DNA of 21,014 bases, taken from contig JAIRRL010000109.1 in NCBI GenBank assembly GCA_031255985.1, positions 1-21,014 on the forward strand. Reading direction: 5' to 3'. Origin of the DNA: Gracilibacteraceae bacterium (GTDB taxonomy: Bacteria > Bacillota > Desulfitobacteriia > Desulfitobacteriales > Syntrophobotulaceae). Shown here in pieces: positions 7,420-15,099 of this stretch. How positions within the stretch are numbered: position 1 is the first letter of the stretch; each line of letters starts with the position of its first letter. The notes under the pieces are model-generated. The model saw nothing but the letters and a program-made list of their open reading frames with translations, was not told the origin of the DNA and searched no databases. The position numbers and the translations under genes were made by a program.

Positions 7420-8610
7420 TTACTTGATTTTTGCCAAAAAATTGCCCAGCCTCGCCATCCCTTCCCGGATCACGTCCTCCGCCACCGCGTAAGAAACCCT
7501 CAAATAGCCGGGAGCAAAAAACGCCCCGCCCGGCACGGCCGCCACCAATTCTTCCTCCAGCAGCGCCGCGCAAAATTCAATATCATTATTTAATAATTTC
7601 CCTTTATATGATTTGTTCAAGTAATCTTTTATATTAATAAACACATAAAACGCCCCCTGCGGTTCCGGAAAACTGACGCGGGGCATGGCGGCCAAAAGGC
7701 CGCAAATCAAGGCGCGGCGGGACTCGAAGGCTTCATGCATTTTTTGTTTGTCCGCCTCGCTCTCCCGCATAACGCCCAGCGCCGCCCACTGCGCGATCGA
7801 AGTCGCCCCGGAAGTGAGATGGCTTTGAAAAGCGTTTATTTTACTTATGATTTCCCGCGGGCCGAGAGCGTACCCAACCCGCCAGCCCGTCATGGCGTAG
7901 GTTTTACTCACGCCGTTTATCGTCACGACGCGGCCGGCCAGTTCCGGCATGAGTTGCAGCGGATGAATATGCCGGTTTTCCCCATATACCAATTGCTCAT
8001 ATATTTCATCCCAGACGAGCCACAAATCATATTTGACGGCCAAGGCCCCAAGTCCCCGCAGCGTGTCCGCGCCGTACACGACCCCGGTCGGGTTGGAAGG
8101 CGAATTAACCAGAATCGCCGCCGTCCGCGGCGTAATCGCCTGCTCCACCTCCCGCAGATCCGGAACGAAACCGGTTTTCTCCGTGTCCACCACAGTCACT
8201 TTGCCGTCTACCAGCCGTATCTGTTCTATATAACTTACCCAGGTCGGCGCCATGAGGACGACCTCATCCCCCGGATCAACAATCGCCGCCAAAGTCTCAT
8301 AAATCATCGGTTTCGCGCCGCAGCCGACGACGATTTGCCCCGGCTCGACCGTCAAATCAAAACGGCGTTTATAATAATCGCTTATTTCCTGCCGCAAGGC
8401 CGGTATGCCCTGCGTCGGCGGATAGTGCGTCCGTCCTTCTTCCATCGCCCGGCGCGCGTAAGCAAACGCCGCCGGGGGCGAAACAAAATCCGGTTCGCCC
8501 GCGCCAAAGGAAATAACGTCTTTGCCCTGTGCTTTTAATTCCCCGGCTTTAGCGTCAACCGCCAAGGTGGCGGACGGCTCTATCGCCATTATTCGTCGTG
8601 AAAGTTTCAT
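7420..8610 (-). CDS. Class I (AspC-type, subgroup Ib) pyridoxal-phosphate aminotransferase
   Basis: This is a fold-type I aminotransferase of 396 residues, most like aspartate or aspartate/prephenate aminotransferases of the Ib group. It would move an amino group between aspartate (or an aromatic amino acid) and 2-oxoglutarate using pyridoxal phosphate in the cytoplasm. Visible hallmarks are the substrate loop SFGAGEPDF (34-42), NPTG (173-176), the cofactor-contacting D201 and Y204 in WDEIYEQL, the Schiff-base lysine K236 in VSKTYAMTGWRVGY, and the carboxylate-binding arginine R371. The open frame extends upstream to 8787 inside argD, but the homology and a GGGG ribosome site fix the start at ATG 8610, 26 bases after the argD stop. 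As the last gene of the arg cluster it may supply aspartate for arginine synthesis (inference). Exact substrate cannot be read from sequence. Confidence 0.9.
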   Translation of the reverse strand: MKLSRRIMAIEPSATLAVDAKAGELKAQGKDVISFGAGEPDFVSPPAAFAYARRAMEEGRTHYPPTQGIPALRQEISDYYKRRFDLTVEPGQIVVGCGAKPMIYETLAAIVDPGDEVVLMAPTWVSYIEQIRLVDGKVTVVDTEKTGFVPDLREVEQAITPRTAAILVNSPSNPTGVVYGADTLRGLGALAVKYDLWLVWDEIYEQLVYGENRHIHPLQLMPELAGRVVTINGVSKTYAMTGWRVGYALGPREIISKINAFQSHLTSGATSIAQWAALGVMRESEADKQKMHEAFESRRALICGLLAAMPRVSFPEPQGAFYVFINIKDYLNKSYKGKLLNNDIEFCAALLEEELVAAVPGGAFFAPGYLRVSYAVAEDVIREGMARLGNFLAKIK

Positions 8611-8636
8611 GAAAATCCCCTTTTTTCCAAAATCAT

Positions 8637-9845
8637 CTATTCCCCGCCGGCAGTCTCCCGCCCGGTCAGAACCCCGGCCAAAATTTCCAGCGCCGTTTCC
8701 ATCTCCGCGCGGGACACGGTGAGCGGCGGCAAGAACCGCAACGTGTCGCCGCCGACGCAATTCAGGAGCAACCCCCGCCGGCGGCATTCTTCCACCAAGC
8801 GCGGCCCGCTCTCGCCTACCGGCAGACCGAGCATAAAGCCCATTCCCCGCACCTGGCCGGGAATACCGGCTTTCCGGGCCAGTTTTCCAAGTTCAGCGGC
8901 AAACCAGGCGCTTTTTTCCCGCACTTGCGGCAAAAAATCCGCTTGGGTCATAATTTCCACCACTTTGTTCGCTACGGCAGCCGCCAGAAGATTCCCGCCG
9001 AAAGTGGAGGCATGGTCGCCGGGGGCGAAAGTTTCCGCCGCCTGACCGCGCGCCAGCACAGCGCCGATGGGGATACCGTTGCCTAAAGCTTTGGCCAGCG
9101 TCATGACGTCCGGCGTAACTCCGTACGCTTCGTGCGCGAACAAGTATCCGCTTCTGCCCATGCCCGACTGTACTTCGTCAAAGACAAGCAGAATCCCTTT
9201 TTTTGCGCAAATATTTCTCGCGGCGAGCATGAATTCCCTGCTCAAAGGGAACACCCCGCCCTCGCCCAAGACCGGTTCCAGAAATAAAGCCGCCGTTTGA
9301 CCGTCCAATATTTCTTCCAGCGCGGCCGCGTCGTCGCGTTCCGCATAGGCAAAACCGGCGGGCAGCGGCTCGTAGTCCCGGTGGTATTTGTCCTGACCGG
9401 TAGCGGTCAGAGTGGCCAAAGTCCGGCCGTGAAAAGACCCGCGCAGGCTGATTATTTTCGTTTTATGGGGGCCGTAATTCTGTTTGGCGTATTTGCGCGC
9501 CAGTTTTATCGCGCCCTCGTTCGCCTCCGCCCCGCTATTGCAAAAAAAGGCCTTATCCGCGAAGGAATGATCCGTCAGCGCCTTGGCCAGCCGCGTCTGC
9601 GGCTCATTCCAATATAGATTGGACGTATGCAGCAACAGACCGGCCTGCTCCCGGACGACCCGGACGATTTCCGGATGCGCGTGGCCGAGCGAAGTGACGG
9701 CCAGGCCCGTGACAAAATCAAGATAACGTTTTCCCTCGGTATCCCAGACCCAGGCGCCTTCGCCGCGGCAAAGCGCGACAGGCAAGCGGGCGTAAGTACG
9801 CATCAGGCGTTGTTCGCCTGTTTCCATCAATTCCGCAAGCTCCAT
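8637..9845 (-). CDS. argD: Acetylornithine aminotransferase ArgD
   Basis: ArgD converts N-acetylglutamate semialdehyde and glutamate to N-acetylornithine and 2-oxoglutarate. The 402-residue product is a class III pyridoxal-phosphate aminotransferase of usual length. Motifs include VTGLAVTSLGHAHP (45-58), the phosphate-binding SGAEANE (104-110), SFHGRTLATL (137-146), DEVQSGMGR (223-231) with the ring-stacking Asp, the catalytic lysine K252 in TLAKALGNGIPIGAV, and the late STFGGN segment. The start at 9845 follows a GGGAG site and lies 13 bases after argB stops. Context with argC, argJ and argB makes ArgD far more likely than ornithine or GABA aminotransferase. The enzyme may also serve diaminopimelate synthesis as succinyl-DAP aminotransferase, as in E. 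coli, but nothing here shows it. Confidence 0.95.
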   Translation of the reverse strand: MELAELMETGEQRLMRTYARLPVALCRGEGAWVWDTEGKRYLDFVTGLAVTSLGHAHPEIVRVVREQAGLLLHTSNLYWNEPQTRLAKALTDHSFADKAFFCNSGAEANEGAIKLARKYAKQNYGPHKTKIISLRGSFHGRTLATLTATGQDKYHRDYEPLPAGFAYAERDDAAALEEILDGQTAALFLEPVLGEGGVFPLSREFMLAARNICAKKGILLVFDEVQSGMGRSGYLFAHEAYGVTPDVMTLAKALGNGIPIGAVLARGQAAETFAPGDHASTFGGNLLAAAVANKVVEIMTQADFLPQVREKSAWFAAELGKLARKAGIPGQVRGMGFMLGLPVGESGPRLVEECRRRGLLLNCVGGDTLRFLPPLTVSRAEMETALEILAGVLTGRETAGGE

Positions 9846-9858
9846 TTTTTCTCCCTTA

Positions 9859-10722
9859 TCAGCCGATCATAGTGCCAACGCCGCCGGAGGTAAAAAGTTC
9901 CAGCAAGATGGCGTGCGGTTCCCGCCCGTCGATGATTTGTACGCCGCCCACGCCCTGGTTCAGCGCCTTGAAGGCGCATTCCGCCTTGGGAATCATGCCG
10001 CCGCGCAAGACGCCGTCCGCTATCAGAGCGGGGATTTCCTCGCGCCTGATAAAAGGCAGCAGCGTGGAGGCGTCGTTTACGTCGCGCATGATGCCGCGCA
10101 CGTCCGTCAGAAGGAGCAGTTTGTCCGCCCGCAAAGCCCCGGCGATGCAACCGGCCGCGGTGTCGGCGTTGATATTGTAAGCCTCGTGCCCTTCGCCGCC
10201 GGCCAAAGGCGATATGACCGGGATATAGCCTTCCGCCAGCAGACAGTGAATGATAGCGGGGTTGACCTGTTTGATCTCTCCCACAAAGCCGAGATCCACG
10301 TCTTGCATTTGGATTTTCTCGGCGACCAGCAAGCGGGCGTCATGGCCGGATAAGCCGACCGCCCGGCCGCCATGTTCGTTCAAAAGCGAAACGATTTCCG
10401 TGTTCAGTTTGCCGACAAGCACCATCGAGGTTATCTCCATGGTTTCGGCGTCCGTCACGCGCAGGCCGCGCGCGAAAGCGCTTTCCTTGCCGACCCGCTT
10501 CAGCATACCGCTGATTTCCGGGCCGCCGCCGTGTACGACCACCGGTTTCAGGCCCACGGAACTGAGGAGCAGAATATCCCGGATGACTTTTTCTTTCAGT
10601 TCCGGGTCAATCATGGCGTGGCCGCCGTATTTGACGACAATCACGGCGCCGGCGAATTTTTGGATATAGGGCAGCGCCTCCGCCAGAATGTTCGCGCGCT
10701 CCCGCTCGCTCAAAGTCGGCAT
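9859..10722 (-). CDS. argB: N-acetylglutamate kinase ArgB
   Basis: ArgB phosphorylates N-acetylglutamate with ATP, the second step of ornithine synthesis and the usual control point in the cyclic pathway. The 287-residue product shows VVKYGGHAM (28-36) with the phosphate-contacting lysine, VVHGGGPEISGML for the glycine-rich substrate loop, the ATP-site segment NINADTAAG, LLLTDVRGI, and GGMIPKAECA near the C-terminus. Residues 6-24 form an N-terminal helix extension ending LPYIQKFAG before the first strand. Such an extension is found in hexameric, arginine-inhibited kinases such as those of Thermotoga and Pseudomonas, and is absent from the insensitive E. coli enzyme. Feedback inhibition by arginine is therefore likely. 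The start at 10722 follows a strong GGAGGGGGAAG. It lies 30 bases after argJ. Confidence 0.96.
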   Translation of the reverse strand: MPTLSERERANILAEALPYIQKFAGAVIVVKYGGHAMIDPELKEKVIRDILLLSSVGLKPVVVHGGGPEISGMLKRVGKESAFARGLRVTDAETMEITSMVLVGKLNTEIVSLLNEHGGRAVGLSGHDARLLVAEKIQMQDVDLGFVGEIKQVNPAIIHCLLAEGYIPVISPLAGGEGHEAYNINADTAAGCIAGALRADKLLLLTDVRGIMRDVNDASTLLPFIRREEIPALIADGVLRGGMIPKAECAFKALNQGVGGVQIIDGREPHAILLELFTSGGVGTMIG

Positions 10723-10752
10723 ATAAGCGGCTTCCCCCTCCCCTGCGTTCTT

Positions 10753-12015
10753 TTACGACCTGTAACCGGCGTTAATATCCACATAGGCGGCCGTCAGGTC
10801 GCAGCCCCAGGCCGTGGCTTGCGCGTTTCCCGCCGCCAGGAAAATTTCAATCACTATCTCATCCCGGCTTAGACGCTCCTTGGCTTCGGCCTCTGAAAAA
10901 GGCAGCCCCTCCCCCGCCGCCGCCACGGGCAGCCCGTTCAGGCTGATGGCGACGCGGCCCGGATCGAATTCGGCGCCGGAATATCCGGCGGCGGCGATGA
11001 TTCGCCCCCAGTTGGCGTCCTCTCCGCCCATAGCGGTTTTGACCAGGTTGGAAGCGCAAACGGCGCGGGCGATCTTCCGGGCGTCGTCCCGGCCGGCGGC
11101 GCCGCTCACGCGTGTTTCCAACAATTTGCCCGCTCCCTCGCCGTCTTGGGCGATAGCCCGCGCCATAGCGACGCAGGCCGTGTTCAGGGCGCGGCGAAAC
11201 AATTCCCGTTCGTCCCCGCTCAGTTCGACGCCGGAGCAGCCGTTAGCCAGCGCGACGGCCATGTCGTTCGTGCTGGTATCCCCATCCACCGTCACCATGT
11301 TAAAACTGTCGTCAACCGCCTCCCGCAGCATCTCGCGCAAAAGCGGCGCCGGCAGCGCGGCGTCGGTGGTAATAAAACAAAGCATGGTTCCCATATTCGG
11401 GTGAATCATCCCCGAGCCTTTGGCCATGACGCCCAAGCGAACCGGGCCGGCGGCGCAGGCAATCTCCCAGGCCATTTCCTTGACGGTCAGATCCGTCGTC
11501 ATGATTGCCTGCGCCGCCCTGTGGGCCGCTTCCGCCCGGCGCGGCCCGCAGGGGGAGGCCGCCGCCGCAGCCGCGGTTCCGTCCGCGGCCCCGGCGCGCA
11601 AATCGCTGATTTGCGCGCCGGCGGCGGCCAGGCCGGCCCGGATTTTATCGAGGGGGAGCGGCTGGCCGATAACGCCGGTGGAAGCTACCAGCACATCGGC
11701 CGGCCGCAGTCCCAGCGCCCCGGCCGCCGCTTGCGCCATCGCCAGCGCGGCCTCTTCCCCCTGTTTTCCCATGCAGGCGTTCGCGTTGCCGCTGTTCACC
11801 GCCACAGCCTGCGCTACTCCGTCCGCCAGGTGGGCGCGGGTCAAAACGAGGGGATGAGCCTGAACCGCGTTGCGCGTGTAGACAGCGGCGGCGGCCGCCG
11901 GCCGGAGCGAATACAGGAGCGCAACGTCATACTTGTTCTCATATTTAACGCCGGCCTGAACGCCGGCGGCTAAAAATCCGACCGGAGCGGCGACGCCGCC
12001 CTTGATCACGCGCAT
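10753..12015 (-). CDS. argJ: Glutamate N-acetyltransferase / amino-acid acetyltransferase ArgJ
   Basis: ArgJ transfers acetyl from N-acetylornithine to glutamate, and in bifunctional forms also from acetyl-CoA, closing the cyclic ornithine pathway. The 420-residue product belongs to the self-cleaving Ntn-hydrolase-like family. The cleavage region is GSGMIHPNMGTML (200-212). The predicted nucleophile is T210, but the residue before it is Gly rather than the common Ala (NMATML). The oxyanion-region motif STGVIGQPL (112-120) and VTVDGDTSTNDM downstream are intact. An Ala-rich insert of about 15 residues (roughly 144-162) precedes IMTTDLT and explains the slight extra length over a typical 400-410. 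The start at 12015 has a GGGGG site. No separate argA or argE is visible, as expected for a cyclic route. The gene follows argC after 24 bases. Confidence 0.95.
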   Translation of the reverse strand: MRVIKGGVAAPVGFLAAGVQAGVKYENKYDVALLYSLRPAAAAAVYTRNAVQAHPLVLTRAHLADGVAQAVAVNSGNANACMGKQGEEAALAMAQAAAGALGLRPADVLVASTGVIGQPLPLDKIRAGLAAAGAQISDLRAGAADGTAAAAAASPCGPRRAEAAHRAAQAIMTTDLTVKEMAWEIACAAGPVRLGVMAKGSGMIHPNMGTMLCFITTDAALPAPLLREMLREAVDDSFNMVTVDGDTSTNDMAVALANGCSGVELSGDERELFRRALNTACVAMARAIAQDGEGAGKLLETRVSGAAGRDDARKIARAVCASNLVKTAMGGEDANWGRIIAAAGYSGAEFDPGRVAISLNGLPVAAAGEGLPFSEAEAKERLSRDEIVIEIFLAAGNAQATAWGCDLTAAYVDINAGYRS

Positions 12016-12039
12016 AATTCCCCCGCCTTCTCTCTTATC

Positions 12040-13062
12040 TCAGGGCCACAGCCCTCTGTGTTCCAGCCCCAGCCGCTCCGGGCAGCCGAACATAAGGTTC
12101 ATATTCTGCACGGCCTGCCCCGCCGCGCCGCGCACCAGATTGTCGATGGCGGCGACGATAACAACCCGGCCCGTCCGCTTATCCAGCTTGAGCTGTAAAA
12201 ACACAAAATTGCAGGCGGCGGCGAATTTGGTCTGCGGCCATACGTCCGGCGGCAAAATAACGACAAAATATTCATCCGCGTAAGCTTCTTCCCAGCATTG
12301 CCGCAAATCCGCCTCGCCGGCCCCCGGTCGCGGCCGGGCGTAAATCGTCGCCAATATGCCGCGGGAGACAGGCAGTAAATGGGGGGTAAAACTGACTTTA
12401 AGCTCCCGTCCCGCCGCCAGCGACAATTCCTGCTCTATTTCGGGCGTATGCCGGTGGGAGGCCACGCCGTAGGGTTTGAAGTTCTCGTTTATCTCCGGGA
12501 AAAGATAATCCGCCGCCAAAGCGCGGCCCGCGCCGGAAACGCCGGAAGCGGCGTCGATGATTATAGAAGCCGGCTCCAGGAGGCCGACCCGCAGCAGCGG
12601 CCGCAAAGCCATAAGCGCCGCCGTCGGATAACAGCCGGGATTAGCGACAAGACGGGCGGCGGCAATTTCCGGCCGGTAAAATTCCGGCAAGCCGTAGACG
12701 GCTTCCGCCAAAAGGCCGGGGGCCGGATGGGCGAATCCGTACCAGATCTCGTATTCTCCCGGATCGCGCAGACGAAAATCCGCGCTGAGATCGATAACCT
12801 TGCTCCCGGCGGCCAGGAAGCGGGCGGCGCGCTCGGCGGCCTTGCCGGACGGCAAAGCGCAAAAGAGTACGTCCAGCGGCGGCGGCTCCGCCGCCGTCAG
12901 CGGCGGCCAGTCCCCTGTCAAGCCCGGATATATGTCCCGCAGATCGCGCCCCGCGTTGGCGCCGGAACCCAGAAACACCGTCTCCGCCTCCGGATGCCCC
13001 CGCAGCAGACGCAAAAGCTCGCGCCCCGTATAGCCGGTCGCTCCTATAACCCCGACTTTCAC
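12040..13062 (-). CDS. argC: N-acetyl-gamma-glutamyl-phosphate reductase ArgC
   Basis: ArgC reduces N-acetylglutamyl phosphate to the semialdehyde with NADPH. The 340-residue product has the N-terminal Rossmann motif GATGYTGRELLRLL (7-20), FCALPSG (67-73), DLSADFRL (91-98), YGLPE (123-127) and the catalytic cysteine C144 in NPGCYPTA. The C-terminal dimer domain has SFTPHLLPVSRGI and the late NLVRGAAGQAVQNMN segment. Length is normal for the short (bacterial type 1) form. The start codon is GTG at 13062, which gives the family's exact N-terminus and is preceded by GGGGTG. The 56-base spacer upstream is mostly a heptanucleotide tandem array, and no ArgR operator could be recognised there. It is the first gene of the arg group and may be read through from the CWB2 gene. 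Confidence 0.96.
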   Translation of the reverse strand: MKVGVIGATGYTGRELLRLLRGHPEAETVFLGSGANAGRDLRDIYPGLTGDWPPLTAAEPPPLDVLFCALPSGKAAERAARFLAAGSKVIDLSADFRLRDPGEYEIWYGFAHPAPGLLAEAVYGLPEFYRPEIAAARLVANPGCYPTAALMALRPLLRVGLLEPASIIIDAASGVSGAGRALAADYLFPEINENFKPYGVASHRHTPEIEQELSLAAGRELKVSFTPHLLPVSRGILATIYARPRPGAGEADLRQCWEEAYADEYFVVILPPDVWPQTKFAAACNFVFLQLKLDKRTGRVVIVAAIDNLVRGAAGQAVQNMNLMFGCPERLGLEHRGLWP

Positions 13063-13080
13063 CTAAATATTCACCCCTGC

Positions 13081-13122
13081 CGCTTATCGCTTATTGCTTA
13101 TCGCTTATTGATTATTGATTAA
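13081..13122. repeat. Heptanucleotide tandem array, six units, between the CWB2 gene and argC
   Basis: Six contiguous seven-base units on the plus strand: CGCTTAT, CGCTTAT, TGCTTAT, CGCTTAT, TGATTAT, TGATTAA (consensus YGCTTAT). The sixth unit contains the stop codon of the CWB2 gene (13119-13121). The array ends 18 bases before the argC start codon on the coding strand, just upstream of its ribosome site. Two shorter arrays with the same period but different units lie at 18977-19004 and 20005-20018. Confidence 0.85.
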
Positions 13123-14120
13123 TCCCTGGTAATATCCCGCACAAAGGTCAAATCCTGCATAACCTGATCGTCCAGCACCAGCGGCCCGCCAAGTATGACG
13201 CATTTGCTCAGATGCATCCTCAAATTGCCCTCAAACAGCCCGAATTCCATCGCCGGCACATGGTATTTATTGGCAAAAACGATGGGCGCTCCCGTGCGTC
13301 CCGCGAGCGAGGAAACCGACAAGGCGTCCACCAGCGAGTCTCCGTTCGCCACGAAAACATAATCATAGTCAAAATTAAACATCCGCAGAACTTCCCAGTT
13401 CCGGTCATAAACGGTTTTTTCAAACTCGCCCACGCGCACTACCAGCGAGCCGGGTATTTTCGCGGCGTCAACGCCGGCCACCGTCCGCTCGTCCCCCATC
13501 AGGTAAATGCGCGAACCAACGATTTGGGACATGTCAACGGCGCCGTTTCTGTCCGCCAAAATCACGCGATAGGAATTTTTGCCCGCGAAGGAAGATATCA
13601 TCAGGGCTTCCGCCACGGAATTATAGCCGACGACAAAAGATCCCTCCGGGCTGGAGACGCGCGCGTTCAACAATCTCGACGTTTCCCAGCGGTCCCGCCC
13701 GCGGATGACTTCGACGTAAACGCCCGCCATTCCGCGCAGCTCGGCGATCACACTGTCCGACAGGCCGCCGACCGCGTACACGGTATGGGTGCCCCAATTC
13801 TGCATTTCTTTTTTCAGGCGGGGGTCAAGCTTATCCTTATAGGTCAGGAGAATAGGGGCGTCAAACTGAGCCGCCAGCGGCGCCACCGCCACCGAATCGA
13901 TAAGATTCTCCTGGTTGGCCGGGACGATGACCACCCGGTAGGCGCCGTCCTTTTCCCAGCCGTAATGAGCCACTTCGATCGCAGTCGCGATCCGGTCGGA
14001 ACCCTCAAGCCGCAACGGTCTGTACACGACAGTCTCGAAAGCGGACGCGGGCGCCGCCGGCGCCAACAGGCAAAGAAGGGCCAACATAATGAAAAAAGTG
14101 CTCTTTTTTTGTTTTTTCAT
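13119..14120 (-). CDS. Secreted cell-wall-binding-repeat-2 (CWB2) protein
   Basis: This is a secreted protein of 333 residues made of CWB2 (PF04122-type) repeats with no other domain. The signal peptide has a basic start (MKKQKK), a hydrophobic core (about 9-23) and an ASA cleavage site after residue 27. Repeat 1 opens RLEGSDRIATAIEVA near 37-51 and ends VYAVGG (114-119). Repeat 2 opens VIRGRDRWETSRLL near 138 and ends in YLMGDE. Repeat 3 starts near 225, has a weaker opening (VGEFEKTVYDRN), then ANGDSLVDALSVSSLAG and VILGG. In Clostridioides difficile three such repeats anchor S-layer proteins to the wall polymer PSII; here nothing is attached, so it could be an anchor or coat protein of unknown partner. 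It sits between rpsI and argC, 66 bases after rpsI, with no clear promoter. The start at 14120 follows GGAAAGGAAC. Confidence 0.88.
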   Translation of the reverse strand: MKKQKKSTFFIMLALLCLLAPAAPASAFETVVYRPLRLEGSDRIATAIEVAHYGWEKDGAYRVVIVPANQENLIDSVAVAPLAAQFDAPILLTYKDKLDPRLKKEMQNWGTHTVYAVGGLSDSVIAELRGMAGVYVEVIRGRDRWETSRLLNARVSSPEGSFVVGYNSVAEALMISSFAGKNSYRVILADRNGAVDMSQIVGSRIYLMGDERTVAGVDAAKIPGSLVVRVGEFEKTVYDRNWEVLRMFNFDYDYVFVANGDSLVDALSVSSLAGRTGAPIVFANKYHVPAMEFGLFEGNLRMHLSKCVILGGPLVLDDQVMQDLTFVRDITRD

Positions 14121-14186
14121 GCGCTCATGTTCCTTTCCTGCCAGATTCTCGGCTGAATAATCTGCCCGTCTGCCGCTGAACGAATT

Positions 14187-14582
14187 TTACCGCTTGGAGA
14201 ATTGCGGAGCTTTGCGGGCTTTTTTCAAACCATATTTGCGGCGTTCTTTCATGCGCGGATCACGGGTGAGAAATCCCGCCCGCTTGAGCGCCGGCCTCAT
14301 GCCGTCGTCCAGCTTAATCAGCGCCCTGGCGATGCCCATGCGCAAAGCGCCGGCCTGACCGGTGGAACCGCCGCCGTGTACTCTGGCGATAACATCGTAT
14401 TTGCCGATGGTTTCCGTGATTTCCATCGGCTGCCGCACTATCATCTCCAGCGTTTTCTTGCCGAAATACTCGGCCATGTCGCGTTTGTTGATCGTGTAGC
14501 TGCCCTCGCCCGCCACCAGCCGCACGCGGGCCACGGCGTTTTTGCGCCGGCCGGTGCCGTAATACTGCAATTGTACTGCCAT
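14187..14582 (-). CDS. rpsI: 30S ribosomal protein S9
   Basis: S9 is a small-subunit head protein whose C-terminal tail reaches the P-site tRNA. The 131-residue product has the family features: YYGTGRRKNAVARV near the start (8-21), a central HGGGSTGQAGA (about 70-80) and the conserved basic C-terminus with DPRMKERRKYG ending in SKR. Length is typical. The start at 14582 is preceded by GGGAGG and a GC hairpin. It pairs with rplM, 62 bases upstream, the order seen in nearly all bacteria. It is the last ribosomal gene of the run. Confidence 0.98.
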   Translation of the reverse strand: MAVQLQYYGTGRRKNAVARVRLVAGEGSYTINKRDMAEYFGKKTLEMIVRQPMEITETIGKYDVIARVHGGGSTGQAGALRMGIARALIKLDDGMRPALKRAGFLTRDPRMKERRKYGLKKARKAPQFSKR

Positions 14583-14598
14583 TTTTTTCCTCCCGCGA

Positions 14599-14622
14599 CG
14601 CCGCCCTGAACCGCCGGCGGCG
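14599..14622 (-). promoter_or_regulatory. GC hairpin just upstream of the rpsI ribosome site
   Basis: A perfect seven-base-pair inverted repeat (CGCCGCC at 14599-14605 with GGCGGCG at 14616-14622) encloses a ten-base loop in the rplM-rpsI spacer. In the minus-strand transcript it ends about four bases before the GGGAGG ribosome site of rpsI. It has no U-tract, so it is not an intrinsic terminator. It may tune rpsI translation or mRNA stability, or be a chance product of the GC-rich spacer. Confidence 0.4.
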
Positions 14623-14644
14623 CCATACTGCCAAAATAAGATGT

Positions 14645-15076
14645 TTACTTCATCGCCCAGCTTTCCGGTTTCTGCGCCTGATGCGGATGCAGATTCCCGG
14701 CGTAAACCTTCAGCTTCCTGTACAGAGCCGCGCCCAGCTTGTTGCGCGGCAGCATGCCTTTGACGGCGTGTTCCATCGCCCGCTGCGGCTTCTGCGCCAT
14801 CAGTTTTTTATATGTCATCGACTTCAGACCGCCCGGATAGCCGGAATGCCAGCGATAGAGCTTTTGTTCCGCTTTATGGCCGGTTAAAACCGCTTTGGCC
14901 GCGTTTATGACTATGACAAAATCACCCGCGTCCACATTAGGCGTATAAATCGGCTTGTGCTTGCCGCGCAGCAAACGGGCCGCTTCCGTCGCCACACGGC
15001 CGAGAGCTATGCCGTCGGCGTCAATGACGTACCATTTCCGCTCCACTTCGCCTGCCTTGGCAAATTGCGTGGTCAT
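14645..15076 (-). CDS. rplM: 50S ribosomal protein L13
   Basis: L13 is an early-assembling large-subunit protein. The 143-residue product has the usual length and landmarks: RKWYVIDADGIALGRVAT (13-30), LRGKHKPIYTPNVDAGDFVIVINA (about 36-59), and HAVKGMLPRNKLGAALYRKLKVYAG near the C-terminus. The start at 15076 has a good GGGAGG site. It lies 23 bases after truA and 62 before rpsI, the standard truA-rplM-rpsI order of Bacillota. Confidence 0.98.
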   Translation of the reverse strand: MTTQFAKAGEVERKWYVIDADGIALGRVATEAARLLRGKHKPIYTPNVDAGDFVIVINAAKAVLTGHKAEQKLYRWHSGYPGGLKSMTYKKLMAQKPQRAMEHAVKGMLPRNKLGAALYRKLKVYAGNLHPHQAQKPESWAMK

Positions 15077-15099
15077 TTCTTATCCTCCCTTAGGACTCG

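Noticed and set aside
8611..8787. Upstream extension of the aminotransferase frame into argD
   Set aside because: The extra 59 residues are an Arg/Gly-rich out-of-frame reading of argD. A ribosome site and the family N-terminus place the start at 8610.
13063..13118. ArgR operator (ARG box) or T-box leader before argC
   Set aside because: The 56-base spacer is mostly heptamer repeats. I could not find a convincing ARG-box palindrome, and there is no room for a T-box leader.
13081..13122. CRISPR-like repeat array
   Set aside because: Units are seven bases and contiguous, with no spacers and no cas genes nearby.
14142..14164. Inverted repeat CAGATT/AATCTG between rpsI and the CWB2 gene as a terminator
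   Set aside because: The six-base-pair stem is AT-rich with an 11-base loop and no U-tract, so it is too weak to call.
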